DNA of 64,000 bases from Euptelea pleiosperma (GCA_035048495.1 CM068541.1:9555929-9619928), one strand, 5' to 3'; shown: positions 11,000 through 23,700, counted from the stretch's first letter. Notes: a model not told the origin generated them from the sequence alone. Made by a program: numbers and translations.

Positions 11000-12762
11000 A
11001 TTCATGGGTAAATGGGTCTGAATAAGTGGCATTTTTGGAGGGTAGATATCAAACTTTGATGTCTACTTGAATATCAAAACTTTCTACATCATATTGTCCA
11101 ATCTTTGCTAGTTCTAACATTTATTCTATTTACTAAAGAGCGAAGGCCTTCTTACATTACGCCCAAAATCTCTAATATTCCAAAAATTAATGATCATGAT
11201 ATGTTTCTTTAAACAATTTTTCTTTTTCCCTCAATTAATACATTAACATTGGCGTGTGAACTCGTTCCTTAAAGGAAAAAACTTTAACGGTGGGTGCCCA
11301 TCATCATCGTTGATGATGGACCATAGTGTACGTGAGCCACGTGGCACATTATTTGAGGCCACTGACCGTATGAATCATCCCTAGGTAGATGTACATATAT
11401 AACAAAAATCAGCATGATTAATGATTTTGAACCTTTGGGTATGAGTACCCCCAAATAAAGCTTGAAAATCACGGCTAAAAATAAACCATGAAGAAGACTA
11501 TAATAATCCAACGGATATAAATAACTAATCCGGATAAATTTTGGTATGTAGGTCCACCTAGAGATGGGCCAAACATTCATATGGTCAGTTGTCTCTCAGA
11601 TTGTGCCAAATGGCTCATAATATGGTCCATCATCAACTTGGATGTTTGCAAAATAAAAAATAATAAAAATAAATGTATTTGCACCTACCCATTATTAAAA
11701 GAGTAATGATACATGGTCCAAGGGTCATGGATGTTATTATGCTGCATGTATGGTGTTGATGTTTTGCTATTGGCAAAACAATGCTCAAAATCCACGGTTA
11801 AAAACAAACCATGAAAAAACTCTAATCCAACGGATAGAAGTTACTAATCAGGACGGATTTTCAGATGTAGGTCTGCCTAGGGATGGGCTAAACATCGATA
11901 CCGTCAATGATCTCTAATAGTGCATGTGCCATGTGTAAGGTGCATATGTGGCGTCCCCTCTAGTTGTATGTGTATTGTGCCTATCTGCTCAACTTTATAT
12001 CATCATATCGATTGCTTAGACTCCATTTGTCAACAAAATATTGGAAATGGTCCCCACTAAGATGTATTGATTAGAATGTCAAGATCACCTAATAAATGTG
12101 ATTTAAACTTGATGTAAGGGTTGTTGACAACTCATATATAGTATCCGGTCTTCCTAAACCCGAGTAAATTATGAAAATATCTAGTTTGTCCAAATGAGAT
12201 TTTGCAAAATTTCAACTCCCACCGGTCTTCAAATTTTGAAGGCCCGGTCTATATCTCTAATCTTGACATCAAATATATAGGGGAAGATATTATAAAGGGA
12301 TTACGATTTTTTTTTTCTTTTTTTTTTATTTAACTTTTTTTAAATACCGTTTGTGTCCATTTAAAGGGTCAATTGGAGTTCAACCCAATTTAGAGGGGGC
12401 TTCACCTTCTTGGTATAAGACCCAAAGGTCTTTTTAAATCATAGGTCCTATGTCCAGACCAACCAGGATGATTGTTGGCCAACAACATTTACCGACGGTC
12501 AAAGGGGGTGACTCTAATTTAAAGAAGTAACGGAGGGTCTTACTACTACATCCAATTTTCTAGGGGTAGTTCTAAAAGGCCCAAAAAGAAAAAAAAAACA
12601 TTTTAATATATTATGTTCTTTGTTTAAAATATGGACTGAAAGTAGAAAATTCTTTAAACGGTTGGCTGTTGAATGCCCTCCAGGTGTCTGCTATATGATG
12701 GGTGTGAGGCTAGCCTCAACAAAAGTGGGTGAGGCAAGCCCGACCGAAGTTGAAATCTATTA
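11000..12762. other. Intergenic DNA with foldback repeats
   Basis: A palindromic element spans about 11306-11640, with gatgatggaccata facing tatggtccatcatcaac and 'gagccacgtggcac' within. A related decayed piece lies at 11740-11960. The remainder (11970-12762) is AT-rich and shows no gene or clear repeat. Confidence 0.5.
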
Positions 12763-14996
12763 TCTATACTAAAGCTCGGCATTGCTGAGGTGGCGCTCTC
12801 TCCATCTTTTTTTCAACATTTTTTTTCAAAATACCCCTATTTCTCTCTCCTCTCTCCTTTCTTAACTTATATTAACTCTGTCTTCTTTCCTCATTCCAAA
12901 ACGTCTCTCTCTAATCCTTGAACGTTTCCTCACCATCTTTGTTTCCTTCCCAAAATGACTCCATCTTATTTGGTATTTTCAAAAAAAGTCTTCTTAGTTT
13001 AGTAATCTACTTGAAAATAAGGGTGTTTTAGGCTTTGTAAAAAATAATGTTAAATACGAAATAAATTTCCATTGTAAACATATCTCATCTTTCCAAAACG
13101 CCTCTCCATCTCTAAGCATCTCCTCTCTCTACCAAAAACATCTCCTTTCTTCCAAAAATATGTCCTCTTTAAAAAAAAAATTCATAAGTTTTATTGTCTT
13201 TAATAACTCATAACAGACGTTTCATTTAAAACCATTCATATTACGTCTTTTCCCTTTTTTTTCCCTTATATTCGTGATTTCCCTTTCCCGTCTGTCATCA
13301 TTTTCTCAAACGTCTCTTTACCTTATAAGAGAGGACATGGCGATGATGGAGATGAGAGGCATCACAAGTCGGATCAGCGATAAAAAGCACAACCCAAGAA
13401 GAACATAAGAGCTATTGAAAGCATCAGAGACGTGCGGTTAGTGGATGGCCTCAATAGATTTTTATTTTTTGGCCGTATCACACCTTCAAATACAGTGAGG
13501 CACTCTGTTTTTATCCACCAATTCATGAATGTTTTGCCCACCTCTTGGTGGACCTAAAAAACAAAATTGAATGGAAATTTCTTGCTGTTTTTGAACATGG
13601 CTGTATAAATATGTCTATTGATTTTGAAAAATGATCAAAATCCAGTGGTTACCAGTCTCCAATCATACTGGTTTTTTGTGTGTAGTCCACCGTCAAGTGG
13701 GCCCAAAGGGGTCGCCCTAAACTTTGTAAGAAGGCCACCTCCATAGAAGAAGAGCTCCTGGAATATAGGTGGACCTGCATAGAAAAAATCAGCATGATTA
13801 GTGATTTATAACCTTTGAATCTGAGAACCTCAAATAATAATTTGTTGTTTTTAATTTGTTGTTTATTTTTTATTTTTATGTTTTGGTGGTTTGTTGACTT
13901 TGTTCTATTAAATTACATGATATGAATCACGTGGCATATCTGTAGACGACACTGACTGTATGCATGTTTGGCCAATCCCTAAGTGGACCTACAAATGAAA
14001 AATCAACCTAATTAGTGATTTCTAAGCGTTTGATTGGAATCATTTTCATGGGTTGATTTTAATCGTGGGAATTTGAGCATTATTGACCATTGTTTGGGTA
14101 CAAGGGTCAAAAGTTTTGAAATCACTAAGCAGGCTAATTTTTGGTTTGTAGACCAATCACTAAGATTGGGCAAACATCGATCCATATGGTCAGCGTCCTC
14201 TAAAAGTGTGCCCCGTGGCTCATATTGTGGTGGTCACGGGAAGTTTTACTCCACTATTTATTATTGTGTTAATAAGAAATATAATTTGGTAGAAAATAAA
14301 TAAAAAATTAGTCTTTGGTCCGGTTGTTGCTGGTCAAGAATTGTTCCAGCCGCAATTACCTTTGTTGCTATGCGCCCACCAAGATGGACCATGGGCGCAC
14401 ACAACGAATAATATGGAGAGTTTAGTTTTTTCTCCCATAGCGAGAGCAAGTTTGATACACTCCCCTAACAAAAGTGCCATGTAGCACTCTTTTGGGCCCC
14501 TTTGGCCTACGACCCGGAGAAATTTTTTCAAGCGGTGGGATTTTTGAAGCGGGGATAATGCACCAATGATCTTGCACCACATGTACCATAGGTTTAAGCT
14601 TTGGTTTTAAAAATACTTTTAAAAAAATAATATGCATATATGTGGTGTGCCATCATTGCCCCTTAATCGTTACTTCAAAACTCCGGCCACTTCATAAATT
14701 TTCTGCAAGGCCTGTGCACTACAAATCAGCCTGATTGATGATTTTTCTCCACTACATTCAATTTTTTTTTTAAATAATGGATGGGCTTAATTAGAACACA
14801 CACTTGGCCTGTTCATAAAGCCCGATCAATCAGCGATAAAGCACCAATGAGTAAGTATGTAGGTCTACCCGGGGGTGGGCCAAACATTGATGTGGTTGGA
14901 GAGTTGTACCACTTACTCTTGCAAATCCTTACCAATGAAAAAATGACACAATGCAATATGACTAAGTCCATGCACCCCAGACCATGTGATCATTAC

Positions 14997-15172
14997 CAAG
15001 GTTTAAAGGGGACCGTTATAATGGTATAACAGACTGGGGGCATTACCGTTTTTTCCGTTATAACGGCCGTTTTTTTTCACAAAATTTTTCAGAAAATAAC
15101 GATCGTTATTTTCGTTATAATGGAAAAATAAGGGCCGTTTTTTTCGTTATAACGGCCGTTTTTTAAACCTTG
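14997..15172. mobile_element. Short hAT-type miniature element inside the Helitron
   Basis: A 176 bp member of the 'caaggttta' family. Its ends are caaggtttaaaggggaccg and the complement of gttttttaaaccttg, and identical octamers atcattac lie at 14989-14996 and 15173-15180. The perfect duplication implies a recent insertion into the Helitron. Confidence 0.9.
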
Positions 15173-15319
15173 ATCATTACTACAAGTTAAAACGTTTCTC
15201 CTTCTCTTCTACTTCCACAACTTTGAAAACTACCCACAATCCATAATATCTCTCCACTAAAAATGTCTCTCCCCTCTTCTATTTCCACAATTATAAAATC
15301 TTTGTTTGGGAGCCAATAT

Positions 15320-15560
15320 ATAAATTAGAAGCTTTCGAATGGGATGATTTTTGGTGAGGATGGTCTCTATGGTGAGGAGATAACCCTCACAAAAATTCAA
15401 ATCATTCTGATATTCGTAGCATGGTTTACAAGTTGAAGAACTATGGACCATCTATTTTTTACAATTTACTTGAAACCCACATTTGATGGTGTTAGAAATT
15501 TCAGAATGGGCGGATTTTTTGTTGGGGTGATCTATATGGTGAGGAGATCATCCGCTGACC
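15320..15560. repeat. Palindromic repeat 'gtgaggatgatctctatggtgagg', copy 1
   Basis: The block holds 'tctctatggtgaggagat', 'ctcacaaaaattcaaat' and 'agaaatttcagaatgggc', shared with the copies at 39130-39400 and 42850-43130. Outer ends are missing here. Confidence 0.65.
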
Positions 15561-15690
15561 CAAAATCTTTATACATTCCTAAAATCTCTCAAGTCTCAAC
15601 TATTATATTTCTCTATTAATTAATTTTATCTTACCATTTTATATGGCCCGTGCTAAAAAGCACGGGCATAAATCACTAGTAAATCAGTAA

Positions 15691-16050
15691 GGTTCAGGCT
15701 CCGGTTACAGGACACAATATGAGGCATGTGGCACACTCTTAGAGGACTCTGACCATATGGATGTTTGGCCAATCCCTAAGTGGACCTACAAACCAAAAAT
15801 CAGCCCGATTAAGTGATTTATAGGCGTTGAATTGGACTTATTTTCATGAATTGATCGCAACTGTGGGAATTTGAGGTACAAAGATACAACGTCTAGAAAT
15901 CACTAATTAGGCTGATTTTTGGTTTGTAGGTCCACCTAGAAATTGGACAAACATCCATACAGTCAGAGTCCACTAAGAGTATGCCACGTGGCTCATATTG
16001 TGTCCTGTAACCGGAGCCGGCCATTTTAGGAGGTAACTGGAGCCCGACCC
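15691..16050. mobile_element. Foldback element, Mutator-like group
   Basis: The left arm ggttcaggctccggttacag faces ctgtaaccggagcc on the right; 'ggcacactcttagaggactctgacc' and its partner lie within, with CACGTG at about 15983. The right end agcccgaccc matches the terminus of the elements at 440 and 42043. Only a weak flanking match (aatcagtaa/aatcataat) is present. It lies directly after the Helitron end. Confidence 0.65.
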
Positions 16051-16600
16051 AATCATAATATCAAATCTAACTTCATTACATGGGACAAGTACAATAGCAG
16101 ATTTGTGGGTACCCAAAAAATGGATAAAACCTTTGATGATGTTCATAAAAAATAAAAAAAAAAACTATGTGGCACAATCTTTGGGCCCCACCGACCCCTT
16201 GTTTGGAACGTCCCTTAGTTGACCTACACACCAAATTAAACGAGAGAATGAGTCTCACGACCCGTTTGGGACTCACCCGAGAAACCTATATATACAAATC
16301 CCTTCATCAATCACCTCCAGCAGATCGATCCAATGTAGGACGACTCGAGGTCTTTGCTTCACAAGAGCTCCTTTCATTTGGCGTGGTTGGTCCTGACCTC
16401 TCTCCCGACTTCGCTTAATTTCTTCATCCATCACCAACTTCACTGCCTTCCGTACACGTTTCAAGGCCACGAAACCCCTCACATGAAGGGCAGCCCCGTA
16501 AGCTCAAAACCCAACACCAGCTCTTGAGTACTGGTCCTTTTCTAAGACGCATTTGCTTCCAAATTAAATTTGCAGTATGAAATCGAGCCCACCTTCACTG

Positions 16601-17127
16601 GTAAGACGTAGCGACTAGGGGTGTCAATTTTACCCGTTTATTCGGAACCGAATCAGAACTGGAACCAAACCGACAATAACGGTTCTAGTTCTGGGTAGCC
16701 TAATATGGAACCGAAGCCGATAAGAACCGGTACCAATAGATAAATATAGTGTAAATATTCTAGTATTTTCAAGATTTGGCCCAATATACCCGGAACCGGA
16801 ATCGGAACCGACATAAATACATAATCTGTTCCGGTTTCGGATCCATCACTTTGAGAACCGGAACCGTTAAGGAACCGAACCGATTGTTCCGGTTCTGGTC
16901 ACCTTAGGAACTGAACCGGAACCGACCCGTTGACACCCCTAGTAGCGACTTTGGTATGCTCCCCAAGGTCATGAGTTTGAGACTGCTCCCCCTTGTGTAA
17001 ACCATGTTGCGTGTACGGGAAGACTTGGGTAAGCGTGCACAACTGTAGGACTAATCCCATCACCAATTTGTGTGGGGATACCTGCGTTGTCCAAAAAGAA
17101 AAAGGAAAGAAAGAAAGAAAAAAAGAC
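16601..17127 (+). mobile_element. SINE copy, split by a hAT element
   Basis: The sequence from gtaagacgtagcgac through 'tatgctccccaaggtcatga', 'gtttgagact', 'ggggatacctgcgttgtc' to an A-rich tail is about 85% like the block at 49063-49234. A tRNA-type B-box-like segment (gagttcgagac in the other copy) and a 3' A tail suggest a SINE. It interrupts the UGT pseudogene. Confidence 0.7.
16616..16941. mobile_element. hAT-type miniature element 'taggggtgtcaa'
   Basis: Ends taggggtgtcaattttaccc and gttgacaccccta are inverted. The octamer gtagcgac is repeated at 16608-16615 and 16942-16949. The body has ccggaacc and ggttccgg repeats. It inserted into the SINE. Other copies: 30449-30848 and, decayed, 46600-46922. 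Confidence 0.9.
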
Positions 17128-17222
17128 AATTGCTCTTCCAACGGTGTGGTGAGCTGATCAGGCAAGATTGGCCCTGACAACAACATTAGCTTTCTATACT
17201 GGCTCTCCAGTAGTCTCGCACC

Positions 17223-18687
17223 ATGGAAAGACAGTATGGGAAGCCAGTACTGCTATCAGGGTCGGTGCCTGATCAACCGTAAGTGGCTTCAAGGCGGGCT
17301 CGGTGGTTGTGGGTACCGTATTTTCTGGTAAATGATACTATGACGTATGTACTGGCTACACAGGCGTGGTATTATTCATCGTGCATGAGTAAATGTGCCG
17401 AAGACATTGACAGAGGCTATAGCCATCTCATCACTATCATGCAACTTCCATTAATGGAAATGCCACGTGTCAAGACGAAATGATTAGAAGAGAACATCTC
17501 GATGCAGAGTTAGTAACAGAATGCATTAACACCTCAACCATTAAATATGTCGGGAAGCATTCAATCTTGCCCGACATATTAATGATTGATCTTATCAACG
17601 GGACTAATATACAACTCATCCCGACAAGGTCCAACGGCCTACATAATACAAGTAAAGATATTATAGGGATTGCTATTTAACTCATCCCGACAAGGTCGAG
17701 CGGCGTACATAGTGCAAAGTGACGATTATCTTATCCTGCTAAGTTCATACAACGTTCTTAACAGGATTGATACTCAACGCGCCCCGACAATCTCAACGAT
17801 ACATGATGGATGAACATTAAAACTCATCCTAACAGGTTTAGTTATATACTTAACGGGATTATTGTTCAGTACATCCTGACAAGGTGAGATGACCTGCTTG
17901 AGGGGAATGACCTCCATCTCTTCTCGATGAAGTCATATAGCTTATTTGAAGGGTGTGACATTCTTCTCATCCCGACGAGATCAAAATCTTACTTGTCGGG
18001 AATGAATTTCTTTCAATCCTGAGAAGTATACAGGATTCTGTAAGCGAGATAAATATTCTAAATACAGTTATTTTCTTAACCAATAAGAATTGGCCATATG
18101 ACAGTTAGTTAAACTGTTACAGCTTCGATGTTCCCATATTCGAATATCTGACAAGAAGAGTGCCACATCAGTGCCACTTTAGCTATCATAGATATGATCG
18201 AATGAGGGAAGTTAGGACTTAACGTGAAGATTCTATTTCATAACAGAATCTTCCTAGGTCATAACTGATTGATAACGACTAGACACGTGAAAGGTAAGTC
18301 ACGCTAGTTCTAAGGGTATAAATATAAGATCTTCAGGACTAAGAAAATGATCTTGCTCTCAAGATCTAGATAGCCTAAATTCTAAAATATTTTACTATTT
18401 TCCTGAACCCTGTTACATATCCTAAAATGACTTGAGCATCGGAGTATTGTCAACAGGTATAACCGCTTCCCATCTGGGGATCATTCTATCCTTCGCGGAG
18501 GAGAAAATAATCTTTATCTTGAAGTACAGGAGTCATCCGATCATCACCAAGATACAAATCGTCTAACCTCGAAGATTGTGTGGGTTAGATCAGATATTTT
18601 TTCCCCACAGTACTGTACTGCGCATTTGGAAGCGAATGCGTCTTAAAAATGGATCGGTTTCAAGAGCTGGTGAAGAAATTAATTTGA
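17223..18687 (+). pseudogene. UGT79-like pseudogene fragment, plus strand, split by solo LTR
   Basis: Two plus-strand pieces match adjacent parts of the intact UGTs. 17223-17306 reads RQYGKPVLLSG, then a damaged VPDQP and a GFKAGS-like stretch. 18610-18687 reads VLYCAFGSECVLKMDRFQEL and soon meets a TGA. They were separated by the LTR at 17307-18609. The piece starts at nearly the same point of the gene as the minus-strand fragment and is placed head to head with it. Confidence 0.8.
17307..18609 (+). mobile_element. Solo LTR, probably Ty3/gypsy type
   Basis: The 1.3 kb block starts TGTGGG and ends CCCACA, perfect LTR-type termini. Flanking pentamers gtggt (17302-17306) and gtact (18610-18614) are an imperfect 5 bp duplication. 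It contains tcatcccgacaaggtc repeats, a TATA-like tataaatataag near 18317, and 'cttgagcatcggagt' downstream, a layout seen in plant gypsy LTRs. No internal region or second LTR follows, so unequal recombination probably removed them. Superfamily is inferred. Confidence 0.7.
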
Positions 18688-18689
18688 TC

Positions 18690-19340
18690 CTCGTGCTCAA
18701 TTTAGAGAGAAAATTTTCGAAGGGGTGGTATTTCTGAAGCCATTGATAATGCTCCCAATGATCGCCTGCCACATGTACCTTGGTTTAAAAAAAAACTTTT
18801 AAAAGGTAACTATGGTATCTGTGACACGATCATTGGCGCATGATCACCGCTTCAAAAATTTCCTCCAATTTAGAGTCCACTGACCTTATGGATGTTTGGT
18901 CCACCTCTTGGTGGACCTATATACCAAAGGGTCCGCAGGCTTAGGGGACCAGCAAAAGTGAACCGACAAGTTCACATTTGGTCGAGCTGTAGACCCGCAG
19001 AATCCAATGGTGGTTTTCCTTTTGCAAAAGTGAATGCTAGCTCAGCACTGATGTGTATCTCCATGAAGAGGTGGAAAAAACATCAATATGGTCAGTGGGG
19101 CCTAAAGAGTACCCCACGTGGCATTTTGGGAGGGGAACTTCAGACTTTGTTGTCCCCGGTTTGGTGGCTCCACTTATAAAAAAAAGGGGTGGGCTCAGGA
19201 GACTTGGTTTTTTTTTTTTGAGAAAATATTCGCTGGTCCTGGATCCCCTGCCAAAATGTCTGACACATACTTCAAGGCCCAAACCCAACCCAACCCACGT
19301 TAACCCCTTGGTTAGTTGTTTAAGGGTGGTTAACAATACA
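18690..19340. other. Intergenic DNA with fragments of foldback repeats
   Basis: Pieces of the 'actgaccttatggatgtttgg' and 'ccccacgtggcatt' repeats occur at 18870-19150. No gene was recognised. Confidence 0.5.
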
Positions 19341-19816
19341 TCTATATAACAAAAGAGGAAGGTTGTCTCGTCAGTAAGTAGTGGTTGAGATCCATTATGT
19401 AGCTTTGACGGTTGAGATTGTTTTCTAAACGAAAAACTTGACCTTTTTTTGGCACGCCCAATTTTTGGGCTCACCTAACTCCTCTCACGTAACCTATCCT
19501 CTCTCACGTACTTCTCTCTGAAACTCACTCATTTCTCATCCTCTCACCTAATCCCCCTCTCTCGCTGAAGAAGAGGAGGAACCTACACCTGCAACTTTAT
19601 TTCCACCTACACCTCGCCTCACGCCTGCAACTTCATCTCTCTCTCTCAAGTAAGTCTTTTCTTTCTCTCTCTTTCATCTCTTCTCTCTTCTCTCCCTCTC
19701 TCTAAGTCTAGGGTTTATTTGTAGGGAGCCAGAAGCCAATCGTTCTAAAAGAAGAGGAGGAACCCACTCACCGAAAACCAATCCTTCCTACCACTGTCAC
19801 ACACCTCTCAGGTAAG

Positions 19817-19819
<3 letters not shown>

Positions 19820-19882
<63 letters not shown>
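19820..19882. repeat. (CT)n microsatellite, about 62 bp
   Basis: The longest uninterrupted dinucleotide run of the window. It produces arginine-glutamate repeats in spurious minus-strand frames. Confidence 0.95.
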
Positions 19883-19887
<5 letters not shown>

Positions 19888-20169
19888 CTGGAACCACCAT
19901 TCAGGTTGTTTGAACCATGGTTTGGGGTCCTCGGTTTGAGATTTTTGTTGAGGTTTCCATTTCTGAATCAACATTTTGGGGGGTTTTCTGAGGTCGGTGA
20001 TCATGCTTGGGGTCAGGTTTTGGGTTTTTTTCCTGAGTTCAGTGATCATGATCAGGTTTAGGGGTTTATCTGTAGCCATTTGATTTTAGTGCTTTAACCC
20101 TGATTCGTTAAAGTATATTTTCTGGGTTTATATTTCCATTTTATTTCTGTTTTGGTGGGTTTGATGCTG

Positions 20170-20720
20170 GGTTTGGCTGTATGAACGTTTAGCCATCCTC
20201 TTGGTTGAATCCAATGGGTAGAAATCACAAACAAATCAGACTTATTTTTGGTGTGCTAATATTCAGGGGTCATTGGATTTGTGGCACACTCTTTCAGGCC
20301 CACTGACCGTGTGAATGTTTAGCCATCATCTTCGTTGAATCCAATGTGTAGAAATAACAAATCAAACTTATTTTTGGTCTATAGGTTCACAAGGGGTGGG
20401 TTCATTGGATTGCCATGTGGAACACTCTTTCGGGCCCACTAACCGTATGAATGTTTAGTGATCCTCTTGGTTGAATCCAGTGGGTAGAAATCACAAATCA
20501 GACTTATTTTTGGCACACTCTTTTAGGAACACCTCTTTCGGGCCCACTGACAGTATGAATGTTTAGCAATCCTCTTGGTTGATTTCAATGGGTAGAAATC
20601 ACAAATCAGACTTATTTTTGGTGTTCATTGGATTTGTGGCACACTCTTTCAGTCCCACTGACTATATGAATCCAACGGATAGAAATCACAAATCAAACGT
20701 ATCTTTGGTCTGAATTGTTG
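20170..20720. repeat. Tandem array of degenerate 115-130 bp units
   Basis: Four to five copies in one direction contain 'ggcacactctttc', 'ggcccactgacc', 'tgaatgttta', 'cttggttgaatccaatgggt' and 'agaaatcacaaatcagactt'. Each looks like one arm of the foldback elements, so an arm was amplified in tandem without its partner. Confidence 0.75.
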
Positions 20721-23700
20721 TTAACGTTCTAAGATCCATGTGTTACTATTTTTAGCGTTGTGGCATTTAGATTTCCTCCATAACCTTTTAATGTAGGTTT
20801 TTTTTAATGTGTATTTGGGTTTGGAGTTCTTGGTACTAACTAAATTCAACTCCCATCTTTTTGATGCATATAAGCATTTTTTCTACAAATCAACGCCCCT
20901 TGCGAGAAACATATGATCTGCAATTAGCATAGACAGATATAGAAACCATGATCAACATGCAAAATAGGACATTGGAGGACTACCAGCTGTTTGGAGTTCT
21001 TGATAGTCCTCAAATAAATTCGGGTGCCTTTGACACTTAAATCCCTGCTATATGAAGTTTATTATTTGGTCTGTATTGGATTGTAGCTTGCGTAGATTAG
21101 ATGTTTAATGCATTTTGCGTGACTGCTCAAATGGTTTTACTTGCTTCAGGTGACAGTCTGGGTTAGTGCTTGTTCGATGATTAAGGTCAATCTTGCACCT
21201 GAACAGTGGTCTAAATTTTTGGTTGAGATCATTGATTTAAAAATTTGACAAGTTTATCTGATTCTTGGTTCTATGATGATGTCAACGTGCTAAGTTGGTA
21301 AAGTCTGTGAGTTCTGAGACACCAGACTTGAGTTCAAATTGTTTATTCTCCCATGAGAATTGTTATTTTTTTTCGAAACTGTTAACTTAGCTGTGTGCAT
21401 TGTGGTCATGAGTTCAATCTCACCTTTACCACCAATACAAATGAGAGGGAAAGAAAAAAGACTACAAGATAGCAATTAGTGATCTTCATCTTTGTTTATG
21501 TGGTTGCAGGAATCATGTAGAGAAGTTCAAGCCGTCATCACTTACTTGAAACCATAGATCTCCTCTTTAAACTCACAAACACTTGATTGATATGGATGGA
21601 TTACTTACGAGGTTAATTCGCTGCTTTCAAATGTCTCTATCTACTGAATCTCATATATATTTCAAATTGGCAATATAACTAATACATTTCTCAATGTTGA
21701 CTTGCTAGCTAATAGCAGGTTGTTTTCTTGGAGTTGTGCTCAAGTTGAGTGGCTATACTCACCCCTCAAAATCTATAGGTATGTGTACCATCAGCTTTAT
21801 AGTTTCTGTTGTTTTTTTTTTTTTTTAATTAATTTACTCATTTCGATCAATTTGTGGCTAGAATCATATAAAAAATGTGGGTTCATCCGTTGAATTTAAT
21901 TTTTTTTTAAATGAAAAAGGCAAATAAACATGCCTTTTTGATGGGCTGAACTTTTTTTGCACCTATTTAGAAAAATCTTAAGGTCATTTGTTGGCTAAAA
22001 TGTTGAATGAGAGTGTTACTTCAACATGACAATCCAGAAAGAATCTGAAAGCTCATTTGTATCTTCACCCTATTCTGTTATCAATAAATTTTTCTAGGAA
22101 GACTATTTTAGAATTTTAAAAGCTAAGAACTCACAATGGAATTCTATTCACTGTTCGTAGAAAATATGACCAAGGAGCCTGCATGGAAAGCTGGTTAACC
22201 TTTCTACTTGGAGTGGATGCCTACAGCTCAAGACATGTTTTTACTCTCAAGTTGCAGGATTTTCGACCAGATAATGGGTTCAAGGATCATCAACCCGACA
22301 ATCCTATGGATTATGCAAAATCCCATGCTTAATCCATACAATTTTTGAGGGTGATTCTTCCTAAACCTGAGTGTTGGTGCTCTGATCCATACGTCCAACC
22401 ATTCTATTAGAAATTAAAGTAGATCAGTCCGTGATGTAATTGTTTTCGATTGCCAATTCTTGCATCAATTCTTTTTTACATTTTACTATAGAAAGTAGAT
22501 ATGCATACAATTTTTTTTGCCATAGATCTATATTTCAGCATATCTTCCTATGGGTATAAAATTTGGACATTTGACTTTAGATATATAGCTTTTTGAATGA
22601 ATTGAGTAAATTTTGGGTCCTCAGCATATCCTCCCGTGGGGATAAAATCTGGATTTGATCCTTAAAACTGTGCAAGTACTTAAACTACTTCTGGACATGA
22701 TCTGTTTCCAACTACACTTAGGAGCCCTTTTACATCTGTAATCCATGGTGGAGTGGATTATTAGAGCATTCTTCAACCTTTTTGGTAGCATTCATTGCCA
22801 TAAATTTTGGGACAAACCATCTAAAATTGGGCCATCACCAAGTACGTTGTTTCATTTCTTGGAACCATGTTGCCAGCACTCTCAAAACTGGAACTGTCAT
22901 AACCTTACACCCCTAACTCTGGGAAAAGGAATCCGCTTTGTTGTGTTACTGAAGAATGCCCATTCATGGTCCTTCTAATGAAGTTCTACCAGTCCAACAT
23001 CTTCATCCATGGCACTCTTTTATTGCCATGTGGAAGGCCGAAATAACCAATCTAGAACATTCATCTAATAGATCCTCACATTGGCCACATTGACAATGCC
23101 TTTGCCATGTCATAACATACCCAGAATTTATTATCATGGGCATGATAACTGATTCTCGAGAATTTCTCTATTTTGATGTTTTCGCCACCCAAAATGCCTA
23201 GCCTCATGCGTCAATTTTTTTGATATAGATGTCCCTCATAATGCCACGTGGCACGTTCTTTTGGGCACACTGATTATGAATGTTTGGCTGTCCATGACAG
23301 ACCAATACACCAAAAATTAGCATGAAGGGTGATCTCTAACTGTTAGATTTGAGCACTTTTACATCACTGGCTTCACTAACATGCCTATGGATTGCTTCTA
23401 AGCCCATGATAAAAAAAGTACTCCAATTCAACAGTTAGAAATCACCAGTCACGTTGATTTTTTGTGTGTAGGTCCACCAAGGTGTGGGCAAAACATTCAT
23501 GGGCAAGATAGGTCCAAAGATTGTGCCGTGTGGCACTTTGTGGGACATATAATAGATTATTTCACACTCTTTCCGAGCTCATTGACCCAATGGATGTTTG
23601 GGGGTTTGATCTCTTTCATCGTGTTGATTTTTAGGGGTTTGAGCAAATTCAAATGGTGGTGGTATTTTTTGGGGGTTTGATCTCTTTCAATGTGCTGATT

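Larger units (their letters stand above)
12763..15679 (+). mobile_element. Non-autonomous Helitron, about 2.9 kb
   Basis: The 5' end is TCTATACTAAAGCTCGG directly after an A (12762). The 3' end has a perfect 8 bp hairpin, gcccgtgc (15646-15653) and gcacgggc (15660-15667), then twelve bases ending in CTAG (15676-15679), followed by T. Insertion between A and T with 5' TC, a 3' hairpin and CTAG is the Helitron signature. No Rep/helicase reading frame was seen. The body holds foldback repeats (about 13740-14250, 14330-14900), a hAT element (14997-15172) and part of a palindromic repeat (15320-15560). One intact pair of ends is visible, but loss or fusion of two elements cannot be excluded. Confidence 0.8.
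16311..17222 (-). pseudogene. UGT79-like pseudogene fragment, minus strand
   Basis: Read on the minus strand it runs from residues equivalent to about 216 of the intact UGTs (ESQYRKLMLLSGPILPDQ, then TTPLEE) to the C-terminus. A SINE carrying a hAT element is inserted after TTPLEEQL. Near 16450 a deletion of roughly 330 bp joins the VALK segment to the KAVKLVMDEE segment and removes the whole PSPG donor-binding box. A small insertion disrupts the YCAFGSEC segment and the stop codon is lost. It cannot make a working enzyme. It resembles both intact copies at 26846 and 33984, so the local UGT family once had at least three members. Confidence 0.85.

Noticed and set aside
19768..20079. Minus-strand frame with a long Arg-Glu repeat
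   Set aside because: Produced by the CT microsatellite, not a real protein.
22745..22978. 77-codon plus-strand frame
   Set aside because: No recognisable motif, inside a candidate Helitron, isolated from other coding signal.
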